A stretch of 64,000 bases of DNA from JBIKIW01 sp044361365 (GTDB lineage Bacteria > Patescibacteriota > JACMRA01), in the NCBI GenBank assembly GCA_044361365.1, contig JBIKIW010000002.1, forward strand, positions 1 to 64,000, given 5' to 3'. The notes beneath the pieces were generated by a model that did no database searches, had not been told where the DNA came from, and was given only the letters and a program-made list of their open reading frames with translations. Numbering within the stretch: the first letter of the stretch is position 1; each line of letters opens with the position of its first letter. Positions 42,947-51,824 of this stretch are shown in pieces. The position numbers and the translations under genes were made by a program.

Positions 42947-44494
42947 ATGTTTTACACAACTCTACCAATTCCATATGTAAATGGTGATCCTCATTTAGGA
43001 GCATTACTAGAATCTCTGACCGCCGATACTTTTGCTAGATATAAGAGAAGGACTGGCGAGCGGGTAAAATTTAGTATGGGGCTTGATCAACATGGTTTAA
43101 AGATTTTTCAAAAAGCTCGAGATTTGAATATGGAAACCAAGGATTATGTTCAAAGAGAAAGTCAAAAATTTATTGATCTTTGGAAAACCTTTGAAATTAC
43201 CAACGATATTTTTACCCAAACTTCAGACTTAAAACATAAAGTAATTGCTCAAATTTTTTGGCAGAAATTGGCTAAACGAAAGCTAATCTATAAAAAAACT
43301 TACACCGGTTTGTACTGTGTTGGGTGCGAAGCTTTTTATTCAACCGGGCAATTAAACGAAGATGGTTGCTGTCCAATCCACCTTACCGAACCAATTGAAA
43401 TGAAAGAGGAAAATTACTTTTTTAAGCTATCTGAATTTACCCTACAAGTTAAAGATTATCTGCAAACGGCTGATATCAGACCAACTTCAGTAAAATTGGA
43501 GTGGTTGAATTTTATCAAAGAGGGTTTGGAGGATATTTCAATTTCTAGAGATAGCAAAAATCTGCCTTGGGGAATTCCAGTTCCAGAAGACGATGGGCAG
43601 GTGATGTATGTTTGGTTTGAGGCTTTGATTAATTATTTAACAGGTTTGGTAGATGAAGAAAGTGTGGATAAATACTTAGAATTTCCACTTCAAAAAGAAG
43701 AATTTGCTAAAGAAATTTGGGATCAAGTTAAAGAAGGATTGCCAATAAATATGGAATTTATGGGAAAAGATATGCCTAAATTTCACCTTGTAATTTGGAC
43801 AGCTATGCTTTTAGGTATTGGTTTAGAGCCGACAGAAATAAACTTGGTTCATGGATTTATTAACGACAAAAATGGACGCAAAATGAGCAAAAGCATGGGT
43901 AATGGTGTTAGTCCCTTAGATTTGGTTGCAAAATTTGGAGTAGAAGGAACTCGTTTTATAATGCTTTATGAAATCAACACTTACGATGATACAAACTTTG
44001 ACCTAGATAAAATTACCGCTAGTTATAATGCAAATCTTGCTAATAATTTAGGCAATTTAGTCATGCGAGTTTCTAATCTGAGTGAAAAATTGCTAGGTGG
44101 AATTTTGCCAGAACCCCAACTTGAAGATCTGGAAAATTTTGAAATTCCTACACCTGAGGGTAAGTCCAAAGAGTTTGATTTAGCCTTTAGCGAGGTTTTG
44201 CAAAACATGGAAAATTATCAACCACAAAGGGCCGTTCAAGCTTTATTTAATCAAATTTCTTTGCTTAACGAGTATTTGGAACAAACTAAACCCTGGAGCT
44301 TAGCAAAAGATTTACCTAAAAACCGATCTGAAATTGAAAAAATACTTGGTCTATCAGCTTTTGCCCTAAGAAAAACAGGAGAAGTTTTATCTATTTTTAT
44401 GCCTAATACAGGGGCTAGAATTTACGAAATATTTGCAGCCGAAATTATCACCAAAGCCGAAATTTTGTTTCCTAGAATTGAAAACAAGAAGTAA
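42947..44494 (+). CDS. metG: Methionyl-tRNA synthetase
   Basis: This 515-residue class I synthetase has the HIGH-equivalent PYVNGDPHLGALLESLTADTF opening (HLGA), the Cys pairs of the zinc/CP domain (CVGCEAFYS then GCCPIH), the GKDMPKFHLVIWTAMLL region near 275 and KMSKSMGN near 315. The C-terminal helical anticodon domain is present, with LEQTKPW near 445. There is no C-terminal EMAP-type tRNA-binding domain. It lies 37 nt after the acyl-CoA-synthetase-like gene. A family A miniature element begins 7 nt after its stop. Confidence 0.96.
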   Translation: MFYTTLPIPYVNGDPHLGALLESLTADTFARYKRRTGERVKFSMGLDQHGLKIFQKARDLNMETKDYVQRESQKFIDLWKTFEITNDIFTQTSDLKHKVIAQIFWQKLAKRKLIYKKTYTGLYCVGCEAFYSTGQLNEDGCCPIHLTEPIEMKEENYFFKLSEFTLQVKDYLQTADIRPTSVKLEWLNFIKEGLEDISISRDSKNLPWGIPVPEDDGQVMYVWFEALINYLTGLVDEESVDKYLEFPLQKEEFAKEIWDQVKEGLPINMEFMGKDMPKFHLVIWTAMLLGIGLEPTEINLVHGFINDKNGRKMSKSMGNGVSPLDLVAKFGVEGTRFIMLYEINTYDDTNFDLDKITASYNANLANNLGNLVMRVSNLSEKLLGGILPEPQLEDLENFEIPTPEGKSKEFDLAFSEVLQNMENYQPQRAVQALFNQISLLNEYLEQTKPWSLAKDLPKNRSEIEKILGLSAFALRKTGEVLSIFMPNTGARIYEIFAAEIITKAEILFPRIENKK

Positions 44495-44501
44495 TTTTGT
44501 C

Positions 44502-44707
44502 TATAGAACCCATTTGAAAACTAATCGCAACAAAAAGCCATTAAATAGTTTTGCCCTGATAAGGGAAATGTCCGAAGGACAAAGGGTTTTATGGAACTTT
44601 AAAGTGAAGATGAAACCCACAGTCCCGCTGGGACAGCTCCCTTATCAGGGAGCAACTAGCAACTTTTGGCTTAATATTCAGGTAAAAGTAATCAAATGGG
44701 TTCTATA
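44502..44707. mobile_element. Miniature inverted-repeat element family A, copy 2
   Basis: This 206-bp element has near-perfect terminal inverted repeats: TATAGAACCCATTTGA at the left and TCAAATGGGTTCTATA at the right. Three internal hairpins are TGTCCGAAGGACA, GTCCCGCTGGGAC and CTCCCTTATCAGGGAG. It fills the space between the convergent metG and gatD genes, and its right end supplies the stop codon of gatD. No coding capacity. Confidence 0.9.
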
Positions 44708-45491
44708 AAAACCTCTTCAAAATATAATTTTTAGCGTCCAAGGCTGTTTGATCGTTGATTTTTTCTTTAAAAACTTTTAAATAGGTCTGAGGATCCATTT
44801 CGCCATTTTCAGCCTTTCTTCGCAAACCCTGTTTTATTAAATAATCACACAACTCTGGGTTTTTAGGCAGACAAGATCCATGAAGGTACGTTCCAATAGC
44901 ATTTTTATAAACACAGCCCTCGTATTTTCTTTCAAAATTATTACCAAATCCAACCAAAACTTCAGCTAGTGGTTTAGATTTTTCTTCTGATAAAAAGTGT
45001 GTTTGGCCACTGTGATTTTCAAAACCTACCAACTTAGCTCCTTTAATTTCTGGTATCAAACAATTTGCAATTACGTTACCAATGCAGCGAGATTCTACGC
45101 TACTATTTGGTGCTTGAGTAACTACATCAAAAAGACCTAAACCATCAATTTGCAAGCCATCTCCTGTCACAAATTTTTGTCCTAAAAGTTGATATCCTCC
45201 GCAAATAGCTAAAGCTGGAGTGCCATTTTCTACATCCTCAATAATTTTATCTTTTTTATAAATTAAATCCTTGAAAATCTCATATTGCTGTTTATCCTGA
45301 CCTCCTCCAATAAAATACAAATCGCTTTTTAGAGGCAATTTTTGTTTTGGATCGACGGTTTGATAAACTACTTCTATGCCATATTTTTGGAGTCTATATT
45401 TTAGAGCAATAATATTTCCAAAATCTCCATAGATAGACATCTGATCTGGATAAAGATGAGTTATTTTAAATTTTAAACTATTTTTAGTCAT
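44703..45491 (-). CDS. gatD: Lipid II isoglutaminyl synthase, glutamine amidotransferase subunit GatD
   Basis: This 262-residue CobB/CobQ-like class I glutamine amidotransferase begins FKITHLYPDQMSIYGDFGNI, typical of GatD. The nucleophile Cys lies in ALAICGGYQLLG near residue 96 and the catalytic His in TYLHGSCLPKNPEL near 205. With MurT, GatD amidates D-Glu of lipid II. murT is not in the window. The last codon and stop fall inside a miniature element, so the C-terminus may have changed. It is 2 nt after the idi gene. Confidence 0.88.
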   Translation of the reverse strand: MTKNSLKFKITHLYPDQMSIYGDFGNIIALKYRLQKYGIEVVYQTVDPKQKLPLKSDLYFIGGGQDKQQYEIFKDLIYKKDKIIEDVENGTPALAICGGYQLLGQKFVTGDGLQIDGLGLFDVVTQAPNSSVESRCIGNVIANCLIPEIKGAKLVGFENHSGQTHFLSEEKSKPLAEVLVGFGNNFERKYEGCVYKNAIGTYLHGSCLPKNPELCDYLIKQGLRRKAENGEMDPQTYLKVFKEKINDQTALDAKNYILKRFL

Positions 45492-45493
45492 AC

Positions 45494-46048
45494 TTATTTA
45501 TTTAAACTAGAATAAAAGCTTAAAAAGCTTGAGTTTGTATTTAAAATATTGGCTTCCTGCCGACACCATTCTGACCATTTAGGACCTTGTGAATTTACTT
45601 CTTGCAAAAAAACTTCCCATTTTAGGTATTTATAATCAGCTACTTCTTCTGGGTTTAAAGCTGGAAGCTGGTCACTGAAACCAACCACAACTGGGCAAAT
45701 TTCATTTTCCATAATTTCATCTCGGCTAAAACAATATCGATAAACAAATATTTCTTGCAAAAAATCCACTTTCATACCTAGCTCAAAATCTAACCTTCTG
45801 TCAGCCGCTTCTACTGAGGTTTCATTCAAACTCGGATGACCGCAGCAAGTATTTGACCAAATTCCAGGCCAAGTTTTTTTGTCCAAACTTCTTTGCTGTA
45901 GCAAAATTTCTTTTTTGGAATTAAAAATAAAGCTAGAAAATCCTCTATGTAGCGGGGTTCGTTTTTGATGAACAGAAGACTTTGGTCGTGTTCCTACGAC
46001 TTTATTTTGCTCGTCAACCAAAACGACATATTCTGAAATCTGTACCAT
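45494..46048 (-). CDS. idi: Isopentenyl-diphosphate delta-isomerase, type 1
   Basis: This protein is 184 residues from ATG 46048 (MVQISEYVVLVDEQ); an upstream start at 46090 adds an unlikely basic stretch. The type 1 (Nudix-fold) isomerase interconverts IPP and DMAPP. Key parts are LHRGFSSFIF, WSNTCCGHPSL with the catalytic Cys near residue 75, and MENEICPVVVGF with the catalytic Glu. It fits with mevalonate kinase at 7862-8818 in a mevalonate route. It is 2 nt from gatD, probably one transcript. Confidence 0.92.
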   Translation of the reverse strand: MVQISEYVVLVDEQNKVVGTRPKSSVHQKRTPLHRGFSSFIFNSKKEILLQQRSLDKKTWPGIWSNTCCGHPSLNETSVEAADRRLDFELGMKVDFLQEIFVYRYCFSRDEIMENEICPVVVGFSDQLPALNPEEVADYKYLKWEVFLQEVNSQGPKWSEWCRQEANILNTNSSFLSFYSSLNK

Positions 46049-46103
46049 AAAAACCTTTATTTTAAAAGAAAAAATGCTTATTTTTAGCAACCCAAGTCTT
46101 CAC

Positions 46104-46132
46104 TTGACAAAAAATTTGGAAAAACCAATTAT
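46104..46132 (+). promoter_or_regulatory. Promoter of clpP, with nearby inverted repeat
   Basis: TTGACA (46104-46109) and AATTAT (46127-46132) are separated by 17 nt. Just downstream, CTGATT and AATCAG form an inverted repeat in the leader before clpP, a possible operator or leader hairpin. Confidence 0.5.
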
Positions 46133-46186
46133 CTGATTTCTGATTTAATCAGATTTATATTTATTTATTAAAATTATTTTCTTAAC

Positions 46187-46771
46187 TTGTCTATGTCATT
46201 AGTCCCAATGGTTGTAAAAAGAACTCACGATGGTGAAAGATCTATGGATTTGTATTCTCGCCTTTTAGATGAACGAATTATCTTACTTTCTGAACCGTTC
46301 GAAGATCAAATGGCTAGTATTATAGTTTCTCAACTTTTATATTTACAAAGTGAAGATTCCCAAAAAGATATCACGATGTATATCAACAGCCCTGGTGGAA
46401 GCGTTACCTCAATGTGGTCAATTATTGATACAATGAACCTTATCAAACCTGATGTAAGCACTGTTTGTGTAGGAATTGCGGCAAGTGCTGCTAGTCTTAC
46501 TCTAGCTGCTGGAGCTAAAGGAAAAAGGTATATTTTACCCCATGCCGAAGTTATGATTCACCAACCATCTGGAGGATCTCAAGGACAGGCTAGTGATATT
46601 GAAATTCAAGCTAAGCATATTCTTAGAACAAAAGACCTCCTTCACAAATTTATGGCTGATAAAACAGGTCAACCTTTAGAGAAAATTGAAAAAGATATGG
46701 ACAGAGACTCTTTTATGGATGCTAAAGAAGCTGTAGTATATGGAGTAGTTGATAAAATTATTGGAGCTTAA
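46187..46771 (+). CDS. clpP: ATP-dependent Clp protease proteolytic subunit
   Basis: This 194-residue serine peptidase begins with VPMVVKRTHDGERSMDLYSRLL, typical of ClpP. It has YINSPGGSVTSMW near residue 65, the active-site Ser in GIAASAASLTLAAG near 100, and the active-site His in MIHQPSGG near 124; the third residue Asp follows in the DRDSFMDAKEA segment. It assembles into a 14-mer chamber with ClpX or ClpC. The Ser segment reads AASAA rather than the usual AASMG, a mild divergence. Confidence 0.96.
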   Translation: MSMSLVPMVVKRTHDGERSMDLYSRLLDERIILLSEPFEDQMASIIVSQLLYLQSEDSQKDITMYINSPGGSVTSMWSIIDTMNLIKPDVSTVCVGIAASAASLTLAAGAKGKRYILPHAEVMIHQPSGGSQGQASDIEIQAKHILRTKDLLHKFMADKTGQPLEKIEKDMDRDSFMDAKEAVVYGVVDKIIGA

Positions 46772-46902
46772 ACAGGATAGATTTTTAGTCTGGGGAGGTA
46801 GTTATACTAATTATGTATGTAGATTTAGCTATAGATTAGCTCTATACTTTATGTTAGTGTGCTTATTAGATATAAACCTAAAAATAAAATGAGCTTATTT
46901 TA

Positions 46903-47109
46903 TTAATCTAAGATTGGAATATCTTTGTCTCCTATGGAAGCATCACTAGATATTAGAGAGCTGCTTGAAGAATCAGAGCTTCTTATTTCAGAAACACCTT
47001 TAACTTCTGGTACTGTCTTGGCGGGTTTCTGATTTATAAAATAGGCAACACCTACGCCTATAGTAAACATAGATATTAATGCCAAACCAAATGTTATATT
47101 TTTATTCAT
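46903..47109 (-). CDS. Small exported or membrane-anchored protein
   Basis: This 68-residue protein has a hydrophobic N-terminal segment (residues 5-24), followed by a basic and proline-containing stretch and a Ser/Asp-rich tail. It is probably a membrane-anchored peptide facing outside. No family recognised. It lies alone between clpP and the xylanase gene. Confidence 0.5.
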   Translation of the reverse strand: MNKNITFGLALISMFTIGVGVAYFINQKPAKTVPEVKGVSEIRSSDSSSSSLISSDASIGDKDIPILD

Positions 47110-47189
47110 ATAAATTTTAATAATTCTGATAAGTGTTATATAAATAATTGTTTTATTATTTTAAATAAATGTCGAGGATTATGGTTAAG

Positions 47190-48419
47190 TTAATTATTTT
47201 TTTGAAGTAAATCTAATAATGCAAAATAAGCAGGTTTTGGTTGCCAGTTGCGATCAAATAAATTTGGATGGTAGTCTTCCTTTTTACCTGGATATTTTTG
47301 ATCATACCAAACATAGTTATCGGAAAATTGCCACACCGTAAAACCAGTGCAGTTATCCAATTTAATACAGGCTAATAGGTAATTTTGGTAAGTATTAGCT
47401 TGTTTTTGCAGGTCTTCCTGAGATGGTTTTGAGCCTTTGTCTGCATACACAATTACATCCATTTCGGTAATTTTTACTTCCAACCCCAATTCTTTATAAG
47501 CATTTATAGTTTTATAGAGGTGGTAACTTTGAATGCTATTTGTGTCATAAGCAACTGCGTCTAATTTCTTTATATTGGTAATGTGGGATTGAATTCCAAT
47601 TCCATCAATAGGCACGCCACCGCTCTTGAGTTTTTTTACCATTTCTAGAGCATTTTCTGCTTTCCAGTTACCGCTCCAAGATGTTTCTTTGGAACCAATG
47701 TATTCAATATGATAATCGTTATAAAATAATTTAGCCTTAGGATCAGCTTCTCGAGCAAATTTAAAAGCTAACTCAATATATTCGGGGACGCCATTTTTGC
47801 TATCGTTTCCAAGATATTTATCAAAAATATTATCCGTACGATAAATTCCAGGAGGTGAAGCCGTTTTAGAAAAATCTGCTAATACCTCGTTTGCAACATC
47901 CCAACTACCAATTATGCCCTTATAACGGCCAACCATAGTAAATACATAATCTCGTAAAATATCTATCAGAGCTTCACTTCTTTTAGATTCAGCTAAATTC
48001 TCCAAATATGGTTCTACCCAATCAGGAATGCTACGATACCACAATAATGTATGACCGTGTATCTTTATATTATTCTTAGTCGCATACTCAACTAATTTAT
48101 CAATTTTACTGAAATTATATACATCCTTAGAAGTTTGAATGCTCGACCATTTCATCTCAAATTCGGGAACTATAAGGTTAAAATTTGAATTTAAAACAGA
48201 TTTATATTTTGCATTATCTAAATCCTGAGATCGTATTGCAGTACCTATTTGCAATCTTTTAGAAGTTTTATACAGACTCGTATTATTTTTCATCTCCAAG
48301 CCCAAATCACTAGCATTAGCTATAGTCAATTCAGGCTTTTTAAAATAAAATGTTCCCACACCAAAACCGAAAATTAGAACAAGTACAAGTATTACAAACT
48401 GTTTTATTTTTTTGAGCAT
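47190..48419 (-). CDS. Glycoside hydrolase family 10 endo-beta-1,4-xylanase, exported
   Basis: This protein is about 409 residues from ATG 48419; an upstream start at 48485 is possible. An N-terminal hydrophobic segment (about 7-27) acts as signal or anchor. The GH10 barrel shows GHTLLWYRSIPDWV near residue 120, the acid/base Glu in WDVANEVL near 177, and the nucleophile Glu in KITEMDV near 318, followed by FTVWQFSDNYVW. Such enzymes cut xylan or related beta-1,4 chains outside the cell. It sits beside a polysaccharide synthase and UDP-glucose dehydrogenase. Confidence 0.92.
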   Translation of the reverse strand: MLKKIKQFVILVLVLIFGFGVGTFYFKKPELTIANASDLGLEMKNNTSLYKTSKRLQIGTAIRSQDLDNAKYKSVLNSNFNLIVPEFEMKWSSIQTSKDVYNFSKIDKLVEYATKNNIKIHGHTLLWYRSIPDWVEPYLENLAESKRSEALIDILRDYVFTMVGRYKGIIGSWDVANEVLADFSKTASPPGIYRTDNIFDKYLGNDSKNGVPEYIELAFKFAREADPKAKLFYNDYHIEYIGSKETSWSGNWKAENALEMVKKLKSGGVPIDGIGIQSHITNIKKLDAVAYDTNSIQSYHLYKTINAYKELGLEVKITEMDVIVYADKGSKPSQEDLQKQANTYQNYLLACIKLDNCTGFTVWQFSDNYVWYDQKYPGKKEDYHPNLFDRNWQPKPAYFALLDLLQKNN

Positions 48420-48681
48420 TTTTGTAAGTATTTTATTACAAGAAATTCTTAGATGTATTTTAAATGAATATATTAATTTATACAATGGCTTGCCAAGTCT
48501 GAATAATTTGTGTCAGTAAATACACCGTTTACAATTACTATGAGCAACCCCCCATTCTTCTAATTCTGAAGACACCTTACCTAAAGCACCTAATGACAGG
48601 GAAAAAACTTTATATCTTAAAAACTATTCATTATTATTTTGTGCTTTTGGTCTTTTTGCTCTGTTTTTACAAGTTACATCA

Positions 48682-49755
48682 ATGACTCTATGGATCACAA
48701 GAAATGGTATATTTATTATCTTTTTTGTTTATATTTTGATGTACTTTATATACATGAGCTTCACATACTTTGTAGGTTTATTTGGTCAAAAATTTAGTTA
48801 CGAGAAACATAAACTAGTCTTACAAAATTTTGATAGACAGACAGAAGTACCGAGTGTTGATATTTACTTACCAAGCTGCGGTGAAGATTTAGATATAATT
48901 GAAAATACTTTTAAATACGTTTCTAAAGTTAGATACAAAGGTAAATTAAATGTTTATGTCCTTGATGATTCTGGTGGAAGTGAGCTTGATTATTTAAGTA
49001 GTGAGTACAAATTTAGTTATATTTCCCGACCAAATAGAGGCGAGTGGAAGAAAGCAGGCAATATCAGACATGCTTTTGCGAAAACAACTGGTGATTTTTT
49101 GGTGATTTTTGATGCAGACTTTTGCCCTAGACCAGATTTTCTTGAAGAAACTATTCCATATCTTGTAGAAGATAATAGAATTGCAATTTTACAAACACCA
49201 CAATTCTTTAATTCATATAAAGGTCAAAATGTTATTCAAAGAGGTTTCAACTATAAGCAAGAACTCTTTTATAGAATAATCCAGAGTGGGAGAGATACTT
49301 TCAATGGGGCTGTATGTACTGGTACAAACGCTGTATATAAAAGAAAAGCTCTAGAACCTTTTGGTGGTACTGCATTGATGGGACATAGTGAAGATATGCA
49401 TACTGGATTTAACTGCGTTTCTGCTGGATGGAAAATTAAGTATCTTCCTTTGATCTTAGCAAAGGGTAATACTCCAGATGACTTGGCATCATATTTTACT
49501 CAACAATATAGATGGGCTTTGGGTAACTTAGAATTGATAGTAAGTAAGAAGTTTTGGATAAGTCACGTTCCTGTACTTTTAAAAATGAATTATGTTGCAA
49601 GTATCCTTTATTATGCAGCCTCCGCGATCGGAGTAGTGGTTGCTATTTTGCCAGTTATATTAATAGTATTATTTTTCCCTGATAGATTGGTACGACGTAG
49701 CTTTGTTATTGCCTGGATTTGTAATGTCTCACCTTATTCAGCCATTGTGGTCTAG
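48682..49755 (+). CDS. Processive family 2 glycosyltransferase, main part (gene frameshifted)
   Basis: This part carries the catalytic core of a cellulose-synthase-like enzyme: VYVLDDSGG, FLVIFDADFCPRPD, GTNAVYKR, GHSEDMHTG and QQYRWALGN, with membrane helices at both ends. The true gene is probably 48540-50278. At the 5' end, removing one C from the C6 run at 48548-48553 joins ATG 48540 to an open frame (SNPHSSNSEDTLPK and onward) that enters this one. At the 3' end, removing one base near 49673-49680 joins it to the 49703-50278 part. Both fixes together give exactly 579 codons including the stop. Confidence 0.85.
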   Translation: MTLWITRNGIFIIFFVYILMYFIYMSFTYFVGLFGQKFSYEKHKLVLQNFDRQTEVPSVDIYLPSCGEDLDIIENTFKYVSKVRYKGKLNVYVLDDSGGSELDYLSSEYKFSYISRPNRGEWKKAGNIRHAFAKTTGDFLVIFDADFCPRPDFLEETIPYLVEDNRIAILQTPQFFNSYKGQNVIQRGFNYKQELFYRIIQSGRDTFNGAVCTGTNAVYKRKALEPFGGTALMGHSEDMHTGFNCVSAGWKIKYLPLILAKGNTPDDLASYFTQQYRWALGNLELIVSKKFWISHVPVLLKMNYVASILYYAASAIGVVVAILPVILIVLFFPDRLVRRSFVIAWICNVSPYSAIVV

Positions 49756-50278
49756 AGCAAGATGGACGCTTTCATCGATTGGTGTTAGTAGATTTGTTGG
49801 TTGGTCAGCTTTAGCAGCCATTTTTGATATGATCAGAGGTAAGGAAATGGAATGGGTGGCCACAGGAGACACTAAACTTGCTAACAAACAACAAAGATAC
49901 ATATTATACAGAAATTTGTTTATCTTTTGGAATTTGGCAGGACTTGTGATTGTTTTGGGTGGTTCTATTGTTCGAATATTTAGTGAAAGTTTTAACTATA
50001 GAGGTGACTCAAATTGGCTTACAATCATGTTTTTTGCGTCTTTGTATTGTTTAATTAATCTAAGCATCTTATTCAATAAGAAAGAAAAAACTAATAAACT
50101 AATAAACTGGTCTACATCTTTCGAGCTTTTAAAATCAATCCAATTACGCTATGTGGCAAGTTTTGCAATTCTATTACTAGCTTTTTCTGGTCTATTATAC
50201 GCCTCACTGCATTACGATGCTAACTTTGTTGTTAAAAACTCAAAAATAAACTTTGAACTACGCAAAAATAGTAAATAA
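49703..50278 (+). CDS. Processive glycosyltransferase, C-terminal membrane part (frameshifted)
   Basis: This 191-residue frame begins inside the previous one and continues its membrane domain. LLLPGFVMSHLIQPLWSRAR is the usual sequence after the QxxRW region of cellulose-synthase-like enzymes, followed by several hydrophobic segments. Sense sequence extends upstream in this frame to about 49679 (LIDWYDVALLLPG). The nominal TTG start is therefore artificial, and this is the C-terminal piece of the upstream gene. It ends 1 nt before ugd. Confidence 0.8.
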   Translation: MLLPGFVMSHLIQPLWSRARWTLSSIGVSRFVGWSALAAIFDMIRGKEMEWVATGDTKLANKQQRYILYRNLFIFWNLAGLVIVLGGSIVRIFSESFNYRGDSNWLTIMFFASLYCLINLSILFNKKEKTNKLINWSTSFELLKSIQLRYVASFAILLLAFSGLLYASLHYDANFVVKNSKINFELRKNSK

Positions 50279-50279
50279 T

Positions 50280-51653
50280 ATGAATCTCTCAATTATTGGC
50301 ACAGGTTATGTTGGATTAGTTACGGGTACTTGCCTCGCAGAAATTGGTCACCAGGTAGTTTGTATTGATAATAATCAAGAAAAGCTAGAAATATTAAAAC
50401 AAAATAAAAGTCCGATTTATGAATTAGGCTTAGAAGATTTAATAAAACAAAACACTGAATTAGGTAGATTAAGTTTTAGTGATAATTTAAAGGAGGCAGT
50501 AATTAACAGCGACGCCATCTTTTTATGCTTACCCACTCCCGCCAACCACGATGGGACAGCTAATTTATCATTTTTATTTGATGTTGCTGGTAGTATTGGA
50601 AAAATTTTGCAAACTCTTCCAGCAGATGGCAAAACAAGAGTTATAATCAATAAAAGCACTGCTCCTGTGGGTATTTCAAGGATGTTAACTGAAAAAATCA
50701 GAGCCAATAGTCCAGTCGATATTTCAGATCGTTTTGAAGTTGTTTCCAACCCAGAATTTTTACGCCAAGGTACAGCAGTTTGGGATTGTCTAAATCCAGA
50801 AAGAATTGTAATTGGAGCCAATTCAGAATTTAGTAAAAACCTGATGCTAGATTTGTATAAACCATTTGAATCTAAGAATACTCCGATTTTAGTAATGGAT
50901 ACAGCTAGCAGCGAGCTTACAAAATATGCAGCAAATTCTTTTCTTGCTCTAAAAATTTCATTCGCCAATGAATTATCAAATTTATGCGAAAAACTAGGAG
51001 CTAATATTGATTTAGTTACACACGGCATTGCCACAGATTCCAGAATTTCACCCAAATTTTTAAACCCGGGTATAGGTTTTGGAGGGTCGTGTTTCCCTAA
51101 AGATGTATCAGCAATACACTCCATTGGTATAGAAAATGATTATTCTTTTCAAATTTTAGAAGCTGTTATGCAGGTAAATAGGGATCAGCGACTTCATTTT
51201 GTTCATAAAATCAAAAAATTATTTGGTACAGATTTATCAGGCAAAACTTTTGGGGTTTGGGGTTTGGCTTTCAAGCCAGGTACTGATGATGTTCGAGATG
51301 CTCCATCAATAGATATAATTGGTGAGATGATCCTTTTGGGAGCTAAAATCAAAGCCTATGGTCCTGAAGCGACCGCAAACTGGAAAAAGTTTACAAATTT
51401 AGATATTGAAACTCCTGCTGATCATTACGAAGTAGCTAAAGATGTTGATGCTTTGCTTATACTTACTGAATGGGATATTTTTAAAGCGAGTGATTTAAGC
51501 AAGGTAAAATCGTTAATGAAAAATCCTGTTATTTTGGATGGTAGAAACACATTTAGCTTGGAGGAGGTTTCCAAAGCTGACATTTATTATGAATCAATGG
51601 GTCGGCAAATTCTTAAGCCTAGAGCAAATAATAGCCAGTCTATTTTAATTTAG
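50280..51653 (+). CDS. ugd: UDP-glucose 6-dehydrogenase
   Basis: This protein is 457 residues from ATG 50280 (MNLSIIGTGYVGLVTG), 1 nt after the glycosyltransferase stop. It oxidises UDP-glucose to UDP-glucuronate with two NAD. The Rossmann GTGYVG lies at residues 7-12, the catalytic Cys in GFGGSCFPKD near 265, and FAFKPGTDDVRDAPS-type sequence (GLAFKPGTDDVRDAPS) near 335. It probably supplies UDP-glucuronate or UDP-xylose precursors to the adjacent polysaccharide synthase. GDP-mannose dehydrogenase is a less likely alternative. Confidence 0.9.
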   Translation: MNLSIIGTGYVGLVTGTCLAEIGHQVVCIDNNQEKLEILKQNKSPIYELGLEDLIKQNTELGRLSFSDNLKEAVINSDAIFLCLPTPANHDGTANLSFLFDVAGSIGKILQTLPADGKTRVIINKSTAPVGISRMLTEKIRANSPVDISDRFEVVSNPEFLRQGTAVWDCLNPERIVIGANSEFSKNLMLDLYKPFESKNTPILVMDTASSELTKYAANSFLALKISFANELSNLCEKLGANIDLVTHGIATDSRISPKFLNPGIGFGGSCFPKDVSAIHSIGIENDYSFQILEAVMQVNRDQRLHFVHKIKKLFGTDLSGKTFGVWGLAFKPGTDDVRDAPSIDIIGEMILLGAKIKAYGPEATANWKKFTNLDIETPADHYEVAKDVDALLILTEWDIFKASDLSKVKSLMKNPVILDGRNTFSLEEVSKADIYYESMGRQILKPRANNSQSILI

Positions 51654-51824
51654 ATACTTTAATAGGTTGCAGATTGATTAAATCAGTATATTAGCTTGTT
51701 ACTTAGTATTATAGCCAATAAACATACTAGATTTTGATCCACGAAATTATTAATATAGTAAGTTCTTGTATAGGATTTAAATTATAAATACTGAAGTAGC
51801 CCTATAAAATACTTAATATTTAAT

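Noticed and set aside
44433..44708. A 91-codon plus-strand frame across the metG end
   Set aside because: It runs out of frame through metG and then through the non-coding miniature element.
50417..51124. A 235-codon minus-strand frame
   Set aside because: It is antisense to ugd, whose protein is clearly recognisable over the same bases.
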